Below the pieces are notes generated by a model. That model worked only from the letters and a program-made list of their open reading frames with translations, had not been told where the DNA came from and searched no databases. DNA of 64,000 nucleotides from Arcticibacter sp041902385 (lineage in GTDB: Bacteria > Bacteroidota > Bacteroidia > Sphingobacteriales > Sphingobacteriaceae): NCBI RefSeq assembly GCF_041902385.1, contig NZ_CP169244.1, forward strand, positions 3,968,001-4,032,000. The letters run 5' to 3'. Below, piece by piece: positions 20,366 through 31,049 of the stretch. The position numbers and the translations under genes are program-made. The stretch's first letter is position 1, and each line of letters opens with the position of its first letter.

Positions 20366-21624
20366 ATGAAAAAAAACGAGTGGTGGTAACCGGATTAGGA
20401 ACAATAAGTCCTTTAGGAAATAACGTCTCCAGTTTTTGGAAAAGCATAGTCGCCGGAGTTTCGGGTGCTGCACCAATCACTAAATTCGATGCTGCCAACT
20501 TCAAAACCCGCTTCGCCTGCGAAGTACAGGGATTTGAGCCCGAGTTGTATTTCGAGAAGAAAGAGATCCGCAAATATGACCTGTTCACCCAATACGCGGT
20601 AGCCTCAGCAAAAGAAGCCATTGAGGATGCGGGACTTGATTACAGTACACTTGGCATGGATGAGAAAGCCAGAACAGGTGTCGTATGGGCATCTGGTAAC
20701 GGAGGCATCGCCACCTTCGAGCAGCAGGTGAAAGAGTATTACCTCGGTGATGGAACGCCCCGCTTCAACCCGTTTTTCATTCCGAAGATGATAGCCGATA
20801 TCGCTGCGGGTGTTATTTCGATGAGGTACGGCCTGCTCGGCCCTAACTATTGTACTGTCTCTGCATGCGCTTCATCAAACACAGCACTCATCAATTGTTT
20901 CGACCTGATCCGGATGGGCCGGGCCGACGTAATGATCGCGGGTGGCTCAGAAGCTGCCATCTCGGCGGCTACCATCGGAGGCTTCAACGCAGCACATGCG
21001 CTATCCCAGCGGAACGATTCTCCCAAAGAAGCGTCGCGTCCGTTCGATGTCGACAGGGACGGATTTGTTGCCGGCGAAGGTGGCGCAGCGCTAATATTAG
21101 AAGAATATGAGCACGCTGTAAAGCGCGGAGCTAAAATATACGCCGAAGTGGTTGGGGGAGGAATGGCAGCAGACGCCTACCACCTCACCGCTACCCATCC
21201 CGAAGGCCTCGGCGCTATCCTCGGAATGAAAGCCGCGCTGAGCGATGCAGGTATCGAAACCGCTCAGGTCGACTACATCAATATGCACGCAACTTCTACA
21301 GGAACGGGCGACCTGAGTGAACTCCGGGCTATCGCAACACTATTCGAGGGCAACCAGAACCTGGTAGTAAGTGCCACTAAGTCCATGACAGGACACTTGC
21401 TTGGAGCTGCAGGAGCCATCGAATCCATCATCTGCGTGCTTGCACTCAGAGACCAGATCATTCCTCCTACCATCAATACCGTTAATATAGACCCTGAAAT
21501 GCCGCAGGGAGTCAACATTTTGCTGCGAGAATCGAGGCAGCAGCCACTTAACTACGTGCTGAATAACACGTTCGGGTTTGGCGGCCATACCGCTTCGTCT
21601 CTCTTTAAAAAATGGGAGGAATAA
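20366..21624 (+). CDS. fabF: Beta-ketoacyl-ACP synthase II (frameshift at the start codon in this sequence)
   Basis: About 419 residues of the KAS I/II family. The catalytic triad is present: Cys in TVSACASSNT (about residue 166), His in MHATSTGTGD (about 308) and His in MTGHLLGAAGA (about 343). It condenses malonyl-ACP with acyl-ACP in fatty-acid elongation. The ATG at 20366 is followed by A8 (20369-20376) and the family start RVVVTGLGTISPLG is then out of frame; A9 would give MKKKRVVVTG. Without that base the first usable start is a GTG at 20380, which would cut the first beta strand. The missing base is most likely a sequencing error. Confidence 0.93.
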
Positions 21625-21717
21625 AGTAAGAACCGGTGAGGTTTTACTCGCAAACCGGCATAAAAGAAGACGGAATACTTTGTGCGTCAAGAAGCAAGAG
21701 GTCTTTTACAAAACAGG

Positions 21718-21746
21718 AAACTCCGGGTGTATATCCCGGAGTTTTT
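21718..21746. terminator. Terminator between fabF and the TonB receptor
   Basis: AAACTCCGGG and CCCGGAGTTT form a perfect stem around a 7-base loop, followed by T residues on the plus strand. It ends the fabF transcript and could serve the convergent receptor gene as well. Confidence 0.75.
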
Positions 21747-21776
21747 GTTTGTGATAAGGTATCGGTTTGCAGAAGA

Positions 21777-24700
21777 TCAGAACGAGTAGCGCGCCCCCAG
21801 CTGGATCTGGTAAGGGTCGCCACTTGGGTTTACAATACCGGAGTTGTTTACGCGGTAGTTGAACCGCTGATTAGTGGCATCAAAATTTGGCAGTGCCGCA
21901 TTGCCGTTAGCTGCCGGAACTCCCAGAGCGTAAAGAGCCTGGTTGCCCAGCGACTTGTTCGTGCCCCATTTCTTATTTAGAAGGTTCGCCACGTTAAATA
22001 CATCGCCCGAAAGTTCCAGGCAGTGCGTTCCTGCAATATTGATTTTCTTGCTGAGACGAAGATCAAAAACGCCGTAGAAGCCGTTCACACCGCCATTTCT
22101 TTCCGCAACCTGGCCCGAGTACTTTAAAATATAATCCTTTAAGCTCTGACTGGCTGCCGGGTTATCGAGCAAGGCCTGCAGACCAGTGCGAATATTCTCC
22201 GGAACTGATGTATTATTTTTGTCGAAAATAAATGCCAGATCATTCTGACCGGAAACAAAGTCGCCATTAGTATTCCCTCCGGAGAGCAGCGAATACCTTG
22301 TTCCTCCCAGGCCTGAATAACGCATGGACAGACTGAATCCATGAAACGTTGGAGAAGAGCCATAGATCACCAACTTGTTTCTAAAGTGACCGTCCGAGTA
22401 CGTCATCTTGCTTAAGTCCCGTGGATCTTCCCTCACAGGAAGTGAAAGAGTGGCGGTATTTGCCACGTTTCCGTTAAAGGAAGTATTGTCCCTGGTATCA
22501 TTCCAGGTATAGCTCACCGAGATTGCTCCATCCTTATAATATTCATAAGCAGCATCCAGCACCACCGCAAACTGATTGACCTTTCCCTTACTATTCAGCT
22601 CCAGGACGCGTCCCAACTTATTGCTGATACGTCCCTGCTGCCAGTCAGAAGCACCGTTGCTGCCTACTGCGCTAAGAGGAACATAGACTCCGCGGTTCCC
22701 CTCGTTCGCCAGTCTAAAATAAGGATCAGCGGCCATGTTACGATCCACATACATGTAATTATGACGGGCCAAAGTTGCATAACCTGTAATGCCGAGCCTT
22801 AGCTTATCCGTTATAAAACGGCTGTATGACGCATTCGCCTTGTATATTACAGGCACTTTGGCGTCTTTGCCATTTGTATTAATGGTAGGAATCTGGAAAG
22901 CAGCCAGGGCAGGCGTTGTTGATGGATCCCTTCGGTAGGAGGCAAAATCAGGAGTGGGAACGTTTGCGTCTCTCACATCAACCGTTGCAAGGTGCTTCCC
23001 GTCAAAAACCATGTTATTAATGACCACATAGTTATTGATGTCTGAAGCAAAAATACCGGCTCCGAACCGGATGTAGTCCTTGTGACGCTCGTTCACATCC
23101 CATGAAAACTGGATCCTGGGCTGAGCAACAAAAGAGGTCAGCTTGTTGTCAGTCCTGATGTTCAGTTCGTCAAGCACCAGCTGGTTGAGCGGCGATGAAG
23201 GATAGTGGCTGTAGTCCAGACGTAAACCCGCGGTCATGTCGAGGCCTCTGCCCAGCCTGGTCTGCATTTGCCCATATAGGCCAGAGTTGAGAATGGTACC
23301 CCTCACGCTCGGGTCGTCTACAAGAGGAACTTCGCGGTAGTAACGATACGGTTTTAAATTTCTAAAATTCTCAAGCGCTGTCACATTGCTTGAAGTAACA
23401 GGGTCTTTTGAATTAACAAAATGGAAACGTCCGTTCACCTCACTGCCATAGGTTGAATGAGCACGCGTATACATCAGGTCGATTCCGAATGTGTACTTAA
23501 CCTTGTCAGTATTGTAAAACACGTTATCCACCAGCTGAACCACGTGATTCTCAAATCCTTCCTGAGCAAAGCGATGCCCTCCAAGCTGAATCTCGGTCGA
23601 TTTGGTCGTCCCGTCGCTAAGAGTTGAAGTGACGTTCTCTACGATTGCCCGGGGAATGTTAGCCGAAGGGAGCTGACCGCCAGGGCTGCTCTTCTGATAG
23701 GTGTACAAATGCTGTACTTTTAACTCGTTAGTGAGCCGCGGATTGATTGCAGTACGAAGAGTTGCAAGTAAGCTGTTATCGATATTCTTATCATTCCCGT
23801 ATGACTCGAACAAATTGATCCTGGTGTTGTCTCCCAGGCCAAGATTATTCCGGTCGTTGGTGTAGTTGTCGCGGATGGTGAGCAGGTTCTTTTCGTTGAT
23901 CTGCCAGTCGATCCTTGCAAAGCCCGCATCTGATCCCCTTCTCTTATTGAAGGAGCCGTATTGGGGAGAAGAGCCCAGGCCGTACTGGTTCCGTCCGATC
24001 TCAATGAACTGATCCAGCGTAGACCGGGTAATATTGAAGCGGCTTTCATCCGCTGCCGATTCAATATCCGCGATGATAAGGGGCCGTGCATCTCGCTGAT
24101 GATCCCAGCCTACGAAGAAATGCAGCTTATCTTTAATAATAGGTCCGCCCAGAGTAAAACCATACTGGTAAGTAGAAAAGTCAACATCCCGTCTGTTGCC
24201 TCTGATATCATACTTGCTTGCCAGCCAGTCTGCCCGTCCGTAGGTAAATGCACTTCCGGTAAACGTATTAGTTCCCGACTTCGTTACAGCACTTACTGTC
24301 CCTCCGCCTGCACGGCCGAAGGTCACATCATACTGATTGGTCACCACCTTGAATTCGCGCACCGCTTCGATTGATATTGAATACGGGGCACCACTTCTGC
24401 TGGTAGTTGCTCCTGCTGATGTCGGATTCTTAGCAGTCATCCCGTCGATCGTGAAGTTGGTGGAAGACCCGAGCTGCCCTGCAATACTTCCCCCCTCGAC
24501 AAGGGAGAAAGATCGATCAGGTTCGTGAAATTTCGTCCGTTGATAGGAAGCTTCGCAATTTCCCTTCCGGTAAAGGAAGTAGCAGCTCCCATGATTTCAG
24601 TCTTATTTTTCATGCCAGAGGCAACGACCTCTACCACGGCGAGGGTCTTTACATCGTCAGACATGGTTACATCTACCCTGATCACGTCACCCTGGTTTAG

Positions 24701-24991
24701 GGAGTAACCGGTAAGCTTCTGCTGGCCAAAGCCTACATAAGTCACTATTACTGAATAAGGTTTTCCCAAAGGCAGCTCTTTGAAAGAATAGCTTCCTTTG
24801 GAGCTTGTGGTGGTCCTTGCCGTGAAGCCGGTCGACTCGTTGCGAACCTGTACCGATGCTCCGGGTAAGGGCTTCTTTTGATTGTCGGTAACCGTTCCCG
24901 CGATAGAGCCTAAAGTGGTCTGCGCGGCTAGTTGAAGTTGGTAAAGGCAGCATAAGCATAATACTATAGCTGCACGAAGAGTGTGTCGCAT
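21777..24991 (-). CDS. Oar-like TonB-dependent receptor (frameshifted in this sequence)
   Basis: About 1,071 residues. The start at 24991 gives the signal peptide MRHTLRAAIVLCLCCLYQLQ, then a CNA-B/carboxypeptidase regulatory-like domain (TVTDNQKKPLPGASVQVRNE) and a plug with FEVKVV-type strand (AVREFKVVTNQYDVTFG) and GGTVSAVTKSGTN, typical of OmpA-related Oar receptors. It ends with the closing strand QIQLGARYSF. The frame breaks in a C6 run (24490-24495): an extra G restores SRGGSIAGQLGSS. It has no SusD partner, unlike the SusC at 12193, so the substrate may be a peptide, siderophore or other nutrient. Monocistronic. Confidence 0.88.
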
Positions 24992-25084
24992 GATAGAGTT
25001 GTGGATTGATTTTTTCGGAGGCAAAGCTATCGACGCGGTGTTACCGTAACGCTATCATGATGTTAAGAAATGGCTCAGGTAAGC

Positions 25085-25123
25085 AAAAAGGACGAATGCC
25101 GCCTGCAGCGGTCCGTCCTTTTT
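25085..25123. terminator. Bidirectional terminator after the PRC-barrel gene
   Basis: AAAAAGGACG and CGTCCTTTTT are exact inverted repeats, and the intervening GCCGCCTGCAGCGG adds an inner stem. Confidence 0.75.
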
Positions 25124-25160
25124 CAATAATGTTGGTGAAGGTGCTGATGGAAACAGAACA

Positions 25161-25865
25161 CTACAAAGCAGCGAAGCCGTCTGCAAAATTGCCCCGGTCT
25201 TTAATAACCCGTATACTCGACTCGGCACTGTCAATCACTTCCACGTCGGCCGTAGCCAGAAGCATTCGCTTTCCAGCATCTGTTTCATCCACAGAAACGT
25301 CAATATTCACTACCGACCAGTTTGCTGTATCAGCGAGCATATCGGTTACTTTACCAAGACTGGCACTGTCATCAACTACCGCTAATCCTACCACGTCGCG
25401 GTAGCTCCTTAAATGGCGGTCATATTCGCCCGCTTCCATTGCGATCTTGTCTTCCAGGGGAGTAGTAGGATCTACCACTGCACCAACCATGCCGGTGGTC
25501 ACAAATCCTCCTCCGGGAAAGCCCAGCCCCGGCCATGAGTAGTAATGATGAAGGTCAGCCTCCTGCTGTCGCGATACAGGCTTCTCGGTATCAATGTCCG
25601 GGCTCCCCTTCACCTGATCGGTCGTCAGGTTGGCAGGTATTGAATCCCCGTCCCATTCCGGAGTGCTTAACGCTGCCGGAGATATAAGCACTTTCCGTCC
25701 GAAGAGCCAGTTACCAGTCTTAACAACCAGGTACCTTAATCTCCAGGTTTGGTCGTCAAAATAAAAATCTTTCACGTGACCGATTTCGCCGTCAGTGGCT
25801 CCGATCCTATAATTTATTAAGCTTTGCAAACTGCGTACCATGTGTTCTGTATTTAGGTTAAACAA
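25161..25865 (-). CDS. PRC-barrel domain protein
   Basis: 234 residues with one clear PRC-barrel at residues 9-80 (SLINYRIGATDGEIGHVKDF, then LVVKTGNW and VLISPAAL) and a second, weaker copy near the C-terminus (YRDVVGLAVVDDSASLGKV). PRC-barrels occur in photosynthetic reaction-centre H subunits, RimM and many small stress proteins; they bind partners rather than catalyse. A second start at Met9 (25841) is also plausible. It stands alone between two minus-strand genes and ends in a strong terminator. Possible general-stress role by analogy only. Confidence 0.85.
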   Translation of the reverse strand: MFNLNTEHMVRSLQSLINYRIGATDGEIGHVKDFYFDDQTWRLRYLVVKTGNWLFGRKVLISPAALSTPEWDGDSIPANLTTDQVKGSPDIDTEKPVSRQQEADLHHYYSWPGLGFPGGGFVTTGMVGAVVDPTTPLEDKIAMEAGEYDRHLRSYRDVVGLAVVDDSASLGKVTDMLADTANWSVVNIDVSVDETDAGKRMLLATADVEVIDSAESSIRVIKDRGNFADGFAAL

Positions 25866-25920
25866 ATTGATTCTTAGCTCTTTCTATATAAACATAATAC
25901 AGCAGCTGTAGTTTACATTT

Positions 25921-26358
25921 TTAACCTATTTCTTTTCTTGTACTGATGGCTATTCTGTTCCAGCCATTAATAACGACAATGGCAACGATCACCTGATTAA
26001 GGTACTTTTCACCAGGCAGCTCCAGCGCCTTTTCATAGGTCTCATCACTCACCCCACCCTTGCTGATCAGCGTCACTTCCTCGGTGAGTGCCAGTATCGC
26101 CTGCTCCTCCTTTGAGAAAAGGCCCGCCTCCCTCCACGCATTGAGCAGATAAATACGCTGCTCAGTCTCCCCGTACTTCCTTGCATCCCGCGTGTGCATG
26201 TCGAGGCAATAGGCGCAGCCGTTGATCTGCGAGGTTCTAATTTTGATCAGCTCGTTATGCGCATGGCTTAATTCGGTCGATTGTAAGTACTTTTCCAGTC
26301 CGTACATGGCCTGTAATGCCTGAGGTTCTGCTTTTAGAATGTCAATTCTTGTCTTCAT
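25921..26358 (-). CDS. Carboxymuconolactone decarboxylase/AhpD-like protein
   Basis: 145 residues with the AhpD-core motif INGCAYCLDMHTRDARKYG, where CxxC plus His form the peroxidase-like redox site. Members reduce peroxides or act as thiol oxidoreductases. It follows the Crp-type regulator on the same strand, 60 bases downstream, so the two may be co-transcribed and the regulator may control it. This arrangement of an AhpD-like gene beside a Crp/Fnr-type regulator is frequent in Bacteroidota. Confidence 0.88.
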   Translation of the reverse strand: MKTRIDILKAEPQALQAMYGLEKYLQSTELSHAHNELIKIRTSQINGCAYCLDMHTRDARKYGETEQRIYLLNAWREAGLFSKEEQAILALTEEVTLISKGGVSDETYEKALELPGEKYLNQVIVAIVVINGWNRIAISTRKEIG

Positions 26359-26418
26359 GATGTAATGTTTTAATAAGACAAAGCTACCCGGCGAACGGCC
26401 TGAAAATCTTAAACGGGT

Positions 26419-26994
26419 TTAAGAAACAGCTTTCTTTCTGATTTCGCTCAGGTACTCAGGCGTGAAGCCCAGAAACGAAGCTAGCAAATACTGCGGGACC
26501 CGCTTCACAAAGTCGGGATAGTTCGAATTAAAATGATGGAATAGCTCCTCACGCGACCACTCATAAAAGAGCCTCGTGCGCATCTGTGCCGCTCCATAGG
26601 CCTTCTGGTAAAGTACCCTGAAGTACTTTTCCAGCGACGGCACTTCATTAAGCAGCTTTTCCTGAAGGTGGAAGTCGAGCCGCATCACCTCGGTCGTTTC
26701 CACTGCCTGAATGTAAAAATCGGAGCCCTTTGCACTTCCATAAGCCAGACAGTCCGTCATCCACCAGTTTTCCAGTGCGAACTGTACCGTGCGTTCAACG
26801 CCCTTCCGATCTATGAAAAACATACGAAGAAGGCCCTTTACCACGAAATAATTATACCGGCAAAGCTCTCCCGGACGCTGCAGACTCTCCTTCTTATTAT
26901 ACCGGACCTTCCTGAAAGCATTGAGAATTCTTTCCAGTTCATCCGGCTTCAGGTCGACGGTCTTTTTAATATGGTCTATGAGCTGTTGAGACAT
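26419..26994 (-). CDS. Crp/Fnr-family transcriptional regulator
   Basis: About 191 residues, started at the Met of MSQQLIDHI (26994) rather than ten codons upstream because the family domain begins there. An N-terminal cyclic-nucleotide-binding-like beta barrel (residues 20-120) precedes a short helical domain (FLGFTPEYLSEIRKK), which is the Bacteroidota Crp-like HTH. Glycine and arginine residues needed for cAMP binding are not obvious, so it may use another signal or none. Confidence 0.85.
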   Translation of the reverse strand: MSQQLIDHIKKTVDLKPDELERILNAFRKVRYNKKESLQRPGELCRYNYFVVKGLLRMFFIDRKGVERTVQFALENWWMTDCLAYGSAKGSDFYIQAVETTEVMRLDFHLQEKLLNEVPSLEKYFRVLYQKAYGAAQMRTRLFYEWSREELFHHFNSNYPDFVKRVPQYLLASFLGFTPEYLSEIRKKAVS

Positions 26995-27150
26995 GAGCAG
27001 CAATGGTTGATGAACAAGATACAAAATAAAAGGCTGACTCGGGACAGATCAGGGCCTGTTAGGTGCCATGTCAGAGGCATCGGCTCACCAGCACAATTTC
27101 GCAAGTAAAAAAGCACCGTATAGAGACCGGGTCAGGACCGCGAGGAGTCG

Positions 27151-27200
27151 GTGCTTACTCGGTGCTGACTCGGTCCTGACTCGGTCCTGAGTCGGTTCTG
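27151..27200. repeat. Degenerate 11-bp tandem repeat
   Basis: Units run in strict 11-base register: GTGCTTACTCG, GTGCTGACTCG, GTCCTGACTCG, GTCCTGAGTCG and a partial GTTCTG. The preceding 30 bases hold related, partly inverted pieces (GGTCAGGACCG). The array lies between the Crp-like gene and the Cys-rich gene. A second 11-base array sits at 31986. Confidence 0.85.
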
Positions 27201-27252
27201 TCCCTAGCAGGGCTGCCGCCGTTCTCCCACCTGCCCCCCACCAGGTACAGGC

Positions 27253-27285
27253 CAAAAAAAGCCTGCCCCCGTTGGGAACGGGGGC
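27253..27285 (-). terminator. Terminator of the nrd operon
   Basis: On the minus strand GCCCCCGTT pairs with AACGGGGGC, followed by AGG and a T7 run. It lies 32 bases after the stop of the Cys-rich gene. Confidence 0.8.
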
Positions 27286-27316
27286 AAAAGCAAGGAGCCT
27301 TAAGGGCAATGAAAAA

Positions 27317-27520
27317 TCACTGAAGCTGCAGTCTGTACTCCTCTTTCAGATCGGTCAGGCACTGGGCGCATAGGCAGCCTTCGTAGAGCTCGCTGACATA
27401 CTGAACCTCATTCATACTCAGCTGGACAGCGCTGCACTGGCACCTGGTGTAGTTATTCGCCCTGCACTCAATGCGCTTCCCGCATCGCTCACAACTGATG
27501 ATCTCGTGTTTTATAAGCAT
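27317..27520 (-). CDS. Cysteine-rich CWC-like protein downstream of nrdA
   Basis: 67 residues if started at the ATG 27520 (MLIKHEIISCERCGK), which has a GGAGA sequence just upstream; an ATG 13 codons earlier would overlap nrdA. The pattern CERCG, IECRANNYTRCQC and CLCAQC fits the cysteine-rich CWC family, a putative zinc-binding small protein. It is the last gene of the ribonucleotide reductase operon, 26 bases after nrdA. The link to reductase function is unknown, but being in the same transcript suggests B12-dependent expression. Confidence 0.75.
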   Translation of the reverse strand: MLIKHEIISCERCGKRIECRANNYTRCQCSAVQLSMNEVQYVSELYEGCLCAQCLTDLKEEYRLQLQ

Positions 27521-27546
27521 GTCTCCAGCGAAGATACAACAACCCG

Positions 27547-29925
27547 TCAGGCAGAACAAGTCACACAGCCCTCCTCCATCGAGCAGGACGGGCCAGCCGG
27601 AATCTCGTCTTCCACCTGCTTCACCTGTTCCGGTATCACCGGCTCCATGTTCTTGCCGGCCTGATTTTCCACCGTAAACTTGACAGCCTGAGCAGCCGCC
27701 TGCGTTCTCAGGTAGTACATGCCCGTCTTCAGGCCTTTTTTCCAGGCATAGAAATGCATGGACGTGAGCTTAGCCGCATTTGGAGCGCTGACGAACAGGT
27801 TGAGCGACTGCGACTGGCACACATAAGCGCCTCTGTCGGCGGCCATGTCAATAATAGTACGCATTTTAATCTCCCACACCGTTTTATATAACTCCTTTAT
27901 GTCTGCCGGAATCTCTGCAATGTCCTGGATGGACCCGTTGGCAGTAATGATCTTGTTTTTCATATCATTATTCCAAAGGCCCAGCTCCACCAGGTCGCGC
28001 AAGAGATGCTTGTTCACAATGATAAATTCCCCGCTCAATACCCGGCGGGTGTAGATATTAGACGTATAGGGCTCAAAACACTCATTATTTCCGAGGATCT
28101 GAGAGGTGGAAGCGGTGGGCATAGGCGCCACCAGCAGGGAGTTGCGGACCCCGTGGTTCATCACATCAAGACGGAGGTTCTCCCAATCCCAGCGGCCACT
28201 CTCCGGCTTTACACCCCACAGGTCAAACTGGAACTTCCCCTGCGATAAAGGGGAGCCCTTAAACGACTCATAAGCTCCCTCGGCAATAGCAAGATCCTTT
28301 GATGCGGTCATGGCGGCAAAGTAGATCGTTTCGAAAATCTCCTTGTTTAAAGTGCGCGCCTCCTCACTTTCAAAGGGCATACGCAGCAGGATAAACGTGT
28401 CGGCAAGGCCTTGTATTCCTAAGCCCACCGGACGGTGCCGCATATTCGAATTCCGCGCTTCCTCTACAGGGTAATAATTGTGGTCAATGATGCGGTTCAG
28501 GTTCACTGTTACCTGATACGTCACTTCATAGAGTTTCTGATGATCGAAAACACCGTTGATAACGAAGCGGGGCAATGCCAGGGAGGCAAGGTTGCAGACG
28601 GCTACTTCGTCGGCAGAGGTATACTCCATGATCTCGGTGCAGAGGTTAGAACTTTTGATGGTCCCCAGGTTCTGCTGGTTCGACTTGCTGTTGGCCGCAT
28701 CTTTATACAGCAGGTAGGGCGTTCCGGTCTCTACCTGAGCGTCGAGGATAGCAAACCATAGCTCCTGCGCCTTAATGGTTTTTCTGGCTCTGCCCTCTGT
28801 CTCGTACCGTTCATACAGGGATTCAAACTCCTTACCCCAGCAGTCGGCCAGTCCGGGCGCTTCATGCGGACAGAAAAGGCTCCAGTCCTCATTTGACTCT
28901 ACCCGCTTCATAAAGAGGTCGGAGATCCACAGGGCATAGAACAGGTCCCTTGCCCTCAGCTCTTCCTTGCCGTGATTCTTGCGCAAATCAAGGAACTCAA
29001 AGATGTCGGCGTGCCAGGGCTCCAGATAAATAGCAAATGCTCCTTTGCGCTTGCCTCCTCCCTGGTCCACATAGCGCGCCGTGTCATTGAATACGCGCAA
29101 CATCGGGATGATGCCATTACTGGTTCCGTTGGTGCCGCTGATGTACGAACCTGTCGCCCTCACATTATGAATGCTCAGTCCGATACCCCCTGCGCTCTGC
29201 GAGATCTTGGCAGTCTGCTTTAATGTATCGTAGATCCCGTCAATGCTGTCGTCCTTCATTGTGAGCAGAAAACAAGACGACATCTGCGGCTTGGGCGTTC
29301 CTGCATTAAACAAGGTGGGCGTGGCATGGGTAAACCAGCGTTCGCTCATCAGGTTATAGGTAAGAATCACACTGTCTACGTCTTCTTTATGAATTCCGAC
29401 CGCTACGCGCATGAACATATGCTGAGGACGTTCAGCGATCTTGCCGTCCAGCCGCAGCAGGTATGATTTTTCCAGCGTTTTGAATCCGAAATAGTCGAAC
29501 CCGAAATCCCGGTCGTAAATGATGGTGCTGTCAAGCAGTTCCGCGTTCTTTTCTACGATTGCCCATACGTCGTCGGCTATTAAAGGCGCCGGTTTCCCGG
29601 TCTTGGGGTCGATATACTCGTGCAGCCGGCGCATCGTTTCCGAAAACGACTTGATCGTATTTTTATGCAGGTTCGAAACCGCAATGCGCGATGCGAGCAG
29701 CGCATAATCGGGGTGCTTGGTAGTAAGCGATGCTGCCGTTTCCGCAGCAAGGTTATCCAGCTCGGAAGTCGTCACACCGTCGTAGATTCCTTCAATCACC
29801 TTTTTTGCTACATCAATCGGGTCAACCAGTACATGGTTCAGACCGTAACATAGCTTTTCTATCCGGGCAGTAATCTTGTCAAACTTGACAGACTCTACCC
29901 TTCCGTCTCTTTTTATTACAAACAT
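27547..29925 (-). CDS. nrdA: Ribonucleoside-diphosphate reductase, alpha subunit (class Ia)
   Basis: 792 residues. An N-terminal ATP-cone (MFVIKRDGRVESVKFDKITA) suggests allosteric overall-activity control. The large ten-stranded barrel follows with the catalytic-site motifs SCFLLTMKDD and ESNEDWSLFCPHEAPGL, NLCTEIMEYT and PMPTASTSQILGNNECFEP, and the C-terminal pair CVTC at residues about 788-791, the thiols that re-reduce the active site. It converts NDPs to dNDPs with NrdB. It follows nrdB by 36 bases. The operon leader is a cobalamin riboswitch, so expression should fall when B12 is abundant. Confidence 0.95.
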   Translation of the reverse strand: MFVIKRDGRVESVKFDKITARIEKLCYGLNHVLVDPIDVAKKVIEGIYDGVTTSELDNLAAETAASLTTKHPDYALLASRIAVSNLHKNTIKSFSETMRRLHEYIDPKTGKPAPLIADDVWAIVEKNAELLDSTIIYDRDFGFDYFGFKTLEKSYLLRLDGKIAERPQHMFMRVAVGIHKEDVDSVILTYNLMSERWFTHATPTLFNAGTPKPQMSSCFLLTMKDDSIDGIYDTLKQTAKISQSAGGIGLSIHNVRATGSYISGTNGTSNGIIPMLRVFNDTARYVDQGGGKRKGAFAIYLEPWHADIFEFLDLRKNHGKEELRARDLFYALWISDLFMKRVESNEDWSLFCPHEAPGLADCWGKEFESLYERYETEGRARKTIKAQELWFAILDAQVETGTPYLLYKDAANSKSNQQNLGTIKSSNLCTEIMEYTSADEVAVCNLASLALPRFVINGVFDHQKLYEVTYQVTVNLNRIIDHNYYPVEEARNSNMRHRPVGLGIQGLADTFILLRMPFESEEARTLNKEIFETIYFAAMTASKDLAIAEGAYESFKGSPLSQGKFQFDLWGVKPESGRWDWENLRLDVMNHGVRNSLLVAPMPTASTSQILGNNECFEPYTSNIYTRRVLSGEFIIVNKHLLRDLVELGLWNNDMKNKIITANGSIQDIAEIPADIKELYKTVWEIKMRTIIDMAADRGAYVCQSQSLNLFVSAPNAAKLTSMHFYAWKKGLKTGMYYLRTQAAAQAVKFTVENQAGKNMEPVIPEQVKQVEDEIPAGPSCSMEEGCVTCSA

Positions 29926-29961
29926 AGATGTATATTTTAATGGTGGTACCGTCGATATTGA

Positions 29962-30929
29962 TTAAAAATCTTCATCCAGGGAGAACGACTGGCCCTCCTT
30001 GTCAGACATCACGCCGCTTTTCTGATAGTCGCCTACCCGCTTTTCGAAGAAGTTGGTCTTTCCCTGCAGGGAAATCATTTCCATGAAGTCGAAGGGGTTG
30101 GCGGCATTGTACACTTTTTCGTAGCCCAGCTCGCTGAGCCAGCGGTCGGCCACAAACTCAATGTACTGCGACATGAGCCTGGAGTTCATACCGATCAGGT
30201 CGACCGGCAAAGCATCTGTTATGAACTCTTTTTCAATGGCAACAGCATCCGTGATGATTTCTCTCACCTTCTCTTCACTCAGCTTATTGCTCAGCATGCT
30301 GTAGAGCAGGCAGGCAAATTCGCAGTGCATACCCTCGTCCCTCGAGATCAGCTCATTACTGAACGTGAGCCCCGGCATCAGTCCCCTTTTTTGAGCCAGA
30401 AAATGGAACAGAAGCTGCCGCTGAAGAAGATGCCCTCGACGGCTGCGAAAGCGACTAAGCGCTCAGCAAATGTGCCGTTCTCAATCCAGCGCAATGCCCA
30501 CTCCGCCTTTTTCTTCACACAGTCTACTGTCTCAATTGCATGGAACAGGCGATCCTTCTCTACGGGATCCTTCACGTAGGTATCGATCAGCAGCGCGTAC
30601 GTTTCAGAGTGGATGTTTTCCATCATGATCTGGAAGCCATAGAAGCAGCGTGCTTCAGGCACCTGCACCTCGCTCATAAAGTTCACAGCAAGGTTCTCGT
30701 TGACGATGCCATCACTGGCTGCAAAAAAAGCAAGCACATGAGAGATGAAGTGGCGCTCGCCGTCGTTCAGTCCCTGCCAGTCGCGCAGGTCTCCGGACAG
30801 GTCAATTTCTTCGGCGGTCCAGAAGCTCGCCTCATGTTTCTTGTACATTTCCCAGATAGCGGGATAGTTGATTGGAAGGATCACAAACCGGTCCTTGTTC
30901 TCTTTTAATAATAATTCTTCCTGTTGCAT
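29962..30929 (-). CDS. nrdB: Ribonucleoside-diphosphate reductase, beta subunit (frameshifted in this sequence)
   Basis: About 323 residues, starting at the ATG 30929 (MQQEELLLKENKDRF). Iron ligand and radical motifs of class Ia NrdB are seen: ASFWTAEEIDLSGD, the ENIHSETYALLIDTY segment and HCEFACLLYSML in the second half. The beta subunit houses the di-iron tyrosyl-radical cofactor. The frame breaks at an A6G4 run (30383-30392): one additional A restores [23 protein letters not shown], the universally conserved NrdB stretch. As nrdB is essential when no other reductase is active, this is more likely a sequencing error than a mutation. First gene of the nrdB-nrdA-CWC operon. Confidence 0.93.
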
Positions 30930-31049
30930 AAGCAATTTTTTATTTGTTTATGAAATACAGGTGCCGGCAAAGAGCTAACGGTATTGCAGCGCAGGAAGCG
31001 CCAAAAGACGGTAGACTTTTCTGCCAAAACCTTAATCGTGAAAGTTTCG

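Noticed and set aside
27038..27210. Possible CRISPR because of regular repeats
   Set aside because: Units are 11 bases without spacers, so this is a short tandem repeat and not a CRISPR array.
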